Source: Cunninghamia lanceolata
Taxonomy: Eukaryota; Streptophyta; Pinopsida; Cupressales; Cupressaceae
Assembly: GCA_027924645.1 (NCBI GenBank)
Contig: BSBN01001807.1
Span: 13,224,001-13,288,000, forward strand
Length of the DNA stretch: 64,000 bases
Reading direction: 5' to 3'
The notes beneath the pieces were generated by a model. The model did not search any database. It worked only from the letters and a program-made list of their open reading frames with translations, and was not told the DNA's origin. Every line of letters starts with the position of its first letter. The first letter of the stretch is position 1. Below are positions 61,678 through 64,000 of the stretch, one piece after another. The position numbers were made by a program, and so were the translations under genes.

Positions 61678-63188
61678 TGAGGCATTTAACTATTTTATGT
61701 TCATGTTTGTTGTTTCCAATAAGGTCCTAGTAGACCATTCAATGTAATAAGGTTTGTTTGACCAATGCATGTTAATTTAGTTTGTATCTAGGTTTATGTT
61801 GTAAGTCCAAGGACATTTGTCGATCTGTAATCTCAAGGTTGTTAGATAGTTAGGAAGTTGTTAGACATTTGGAGGTTGTTAGATCTCCCAGCCGCTTGGA
61901 TTAGTCTCCTAGCTGCTTGGAGCCAATTCGGTACTACTCATGGTGAGTAGATAAATACCCCAAGATTAGATCGATTTGAGATCATATGGTAGATAGATTG
62001 AATTGTATTGAGTTGTGCAACTGTGAAAACAGAGCATCTGTATACATTTATGAAAGCATAATAAACAAGGTCCTGTTTGTGTTGTACATCTTTCTGGAAT
62101 TTGAATTCATTATGCAATCAATTTTCTGTTCTGAGGCCGAGATGGGTTCTTAACCCATTCCACCAGTTAGATTTCTTTGAAATCGATGGAATGGCTGTAC
62201 ATATCGATTTGTGTTTTCATTTTTTTTTTCTATTTGTTCAATTTCATGCTTATAGGATCATGTATGGGATGCATTGACAGATCCTAGCATTGTCATGTGC
62301 TAGATTGGCAGGGTGCAAAGATCTGTATGATTGTAGGTGAAACAGATATGTGTAATCGCAGGGTTTATAGCAGATCAAATCAACAAAATTCTGTGTTGTT
62401 CCATCAGATATACAATTTGTGTGTATATCACAAATGTGTGTCAGATATACATTCTGTGTGTATATTGCAAGGGTCTATTGAGTGTGTATGTCGCAAAGCA
62501 TATCGAGAGTCATTGGTGTATTGTATGTCAAGATTGTATGAAGTGAACATACATTGCGAATGTACAAGAGTATCGGCATACAAACGAAGTCAACGGTTCG
62601 GTCAAACCCATCAAATGCATATTTGAATTGCATGTTGTGAATGTACATCGCAAATGTACATCAGGTTCAGATACATGGAAGTCAATGGTCAAATGTACAT
62701 TTTGCAAAGCATGTTGGTAATATATCTTTCGGTTGTATGTTGAGAACATACATTGGGTTAAGGCGTTGGTCGAATGTATGTTATGAATGCATCTTTTGAT
62801 TGTATATCACGAATATACATCACACACATACATTGTGTTAATGTATAAAGGGCGACCAGCAATAGCGATGAAGGAAACCGATGATCACAGGTCAACTGAA
62901 GTATTTACAAGTTATTTTCTATCGGTGTATTGGTCGGATGCTAGGAGGGTCCACCGACAGTCGGTATTTCACTGAAGTCAATGCATATTGTGAATGTATA
63001 TGCATATTCTGAATGTACATTGGGTAATGTATCTTGCGGTAGATACAAGTGTTGAAGACATACATCGGGAAGAATAGTAAGATCAGAGTGATCATTTGTA
63101 AGGTGGCCGATGAGAATGGTCTTGCCGATAGGTGAGTAATGTGAAGATATACATTGGTGAATGTATGTTAGGGTATTTTGGCTCCTCA
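61678..63188 (+). repeat. Element D 5' LTR, about 1.5 kb
   Basis: The likely start is TGAGGCATTT (61678) and the end GGCTCCTCA (63188), with TGAGG/CCTCA as a short inverted terminal repeat. A TAAATACC promoter-like word lies near 61952, and AATAAA near 62060. From about 62390 on it is full of TGTATAT/ATACAT words and has CCGATG words (about 62880, 63110 and 63125). The primer site lies six bases past the proposed end. The start is less certain than the end. Confidence 0.65.
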
Positions 63189-63194
63189 TCATAT

Positions 63195-63206
63195 TGGTAT
63201 CAAAGC
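63195..63206 (+). promoter_or_regulatory. Element D primer binding site (tRNA-Met type)
   Basis: TGGTATCAAAGC differs by one base from the usual TGGTATCAGAGC site that pairs with initiator tRNA-Met. Confidence 0.8.
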
Positions 63207-63284
63207 TTAGCAAAAGGTCTGGGCTGTTGTGTGTTGATTCTGTCACTGAGAAGGCAGAAGTAGAAGGATTGAGAGGTTGACAAG

Positions 63285-64000
63285 ATGCCTTCGAAAGGTA
63301 ATGGTACTACCAGAGAGTTGCAAGAGATGAAGGAAAAACATGCTAAAGAGATGAGGAAGATGAAAGAGCTTGCAAAAGCACTTCAAGCCAGGCTTGCATC
63401 CTTGGAGATGAACAAAAAGAGAGAAGTGGAAGATAGTGAATCAGAAAAAGAAGATGATGGTGAAGAATTTGAAGATGTAGATGAAGATCTGACTCCTGAA
63501 GATTAGAGATTTGCAAAACTGTTAAGGGCAGTTTAGAATGACAAACCTAAGGTAAAGATTGATGTTCTAAGGTACACTAGAAGTTTAAATGAAGAAGAGT
63601 TACTTGATTGGATTGCTACATTAGATAATCATTTTAAATGTGAGGAGGTTCTTGAGGAGCAGAAAGTAAAGATTGCAAAGACTAAATTGGGAGGTCATGC
63701 TTTGGTATGGTGGGATTACATATAATCAGAGAGGAGAAAGCAGGGTAAGTCAAAGATTTCTTCATGGGACAAGATGGTAGCAAGAATCAAAGGTAAAGTT
63801 TTACCCAAGGATTATGAAGTTCAAATGTTTAAGAAGCTTCAATTTTTAAAACAAAAGGAAATGGATGTGAAGGCATATACTGAGGAATTTTATAAATTGA
63901 GTATGAGATCTGGTCATCATGAGAATGAGGTTGACAAGGTTGCTAGATACTTGGCTGGTTTGAGATTGAATATACAAGATGAATTAGTTTTGGCTAACCC
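63285..64000 (+). pseudogene. Element D gag (decayed, runs off the window)
   Basis: Ty3/gypsy gag, the structural protein of the particle. ATG 63285 lies about 80 bp past the primer site. The N-terminus is a charged coiled coil (MKEKHAKEMRKMKELAKALQ) with an acidic stretch. A retrotransposon gag domain follows with LNEEELLDWIATLDNHF, GGHALVWWDYI, SSWDKMVARIKGKVLPKDYE and VKAYTEEFYKLSMRSG, then ARYLAGLRLNIQDEL. One frame holds to the window end, broken by TAG 63504-63506, TAG 63534-63536 and TAA 63723-63725, each where Gln is expected. Lineage within Ty3/gypsy is unresolved; the wording is close to chromovirus gag. Confidence 0.87.

Noticed and set aside
62297..62626. 109-codon plus-strand ORF in element D LTR
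   Set aside because: It lies within U5-like sequence made of TGTATAT words and has no protein motif.

Overview
This is a gene-poor, A+T-rich stretch of plant nuclear DNA built almost entirely of retrotransposons in several layers. It holds a Tat-type Ty3/gypsy element with a plant-style extra RNase H, a chromodomain Ty3/gypsy element with LTRs of about 5 kb, a TRIM-like element, an L1-type LINE ORF1, and a pentatricopeptide-repeat (PPR) gene relic. The very long LTRs, deep nesting and absence of any intact host gene suggest a seed plant with a very large genome, most likely a gymnosperm such as a conifer. That is an inference; nothing here fixes the species. I found no intact protein-coding gene, tRNA, rRNA or CRISPR array.

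Layout. 1-3237: the 3' end of an LTR element (non-coding interior, purine tract, 712-bp LTR with perfect 10-bp terminal inverted repeats). 3238-7589: unassigned A+T-rich DNA. 7590-20290: element A, a near-complete 12.7-kb Tat-like Ty3/gypsy element on the minus strand, with about 2.97-kb LTRs and a decayed gag-pro-aRH-RT-RH-INT. 20438-22939: a 2.5-kb TRIM-like element, minus strand, with GAGTC target duplications. It lies in the left side of a head-to-head inverted repeat (about 23330-25835) that carries a degenerate coiled-coil gene on both arms. 25624-34318: three tandem copies of a 2.8-3.06 kb unit. Each has a coiled-coil fragment and an internal inverted repeat of an exon-like fragment; the first also holds a perfect 170-bp palindrome. 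35549-36770: an L1-type LINE with ORF1 only.

36950-54909: element B, a chromodomain Ty3/gypsy insertion with perfect CTTAT target duplications. Its gag-pro-RT portion is deleted, leaving RNase H, integrase and chromodomain remnants (42124-43712) between two LTRs of about 5.1 kb. The 3' LTR is split by element F (45501-51648, TGGCC target duplication), a related LTR-type element in the opposite orientation that carries a PPR pseudogene and a second unknown gene fragment. 55523-58508: a decayed orphan ORF of about 1,000 codons on the minus strand, abutting a third LTR (58648-61327) related to those of element A. 61678-64000: element D, with a plus-strand 5' LTR, a tRNA-Met-type primer binding site and the start of gag.

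How the parts relate. The window records nested insertions: F went into the B LTR, B into older DNA, and A and the TRIM-like element into or beside the inverted-repeat gene. Most coding remnants keep one reading frame for hundreds of codons and are broken mainly by TAG where glutamine (CAG) is expected. This fits C-to-T decay of methylated cytosine in silenced elements. All boundaries were read by eye; no alignment or database search was run.
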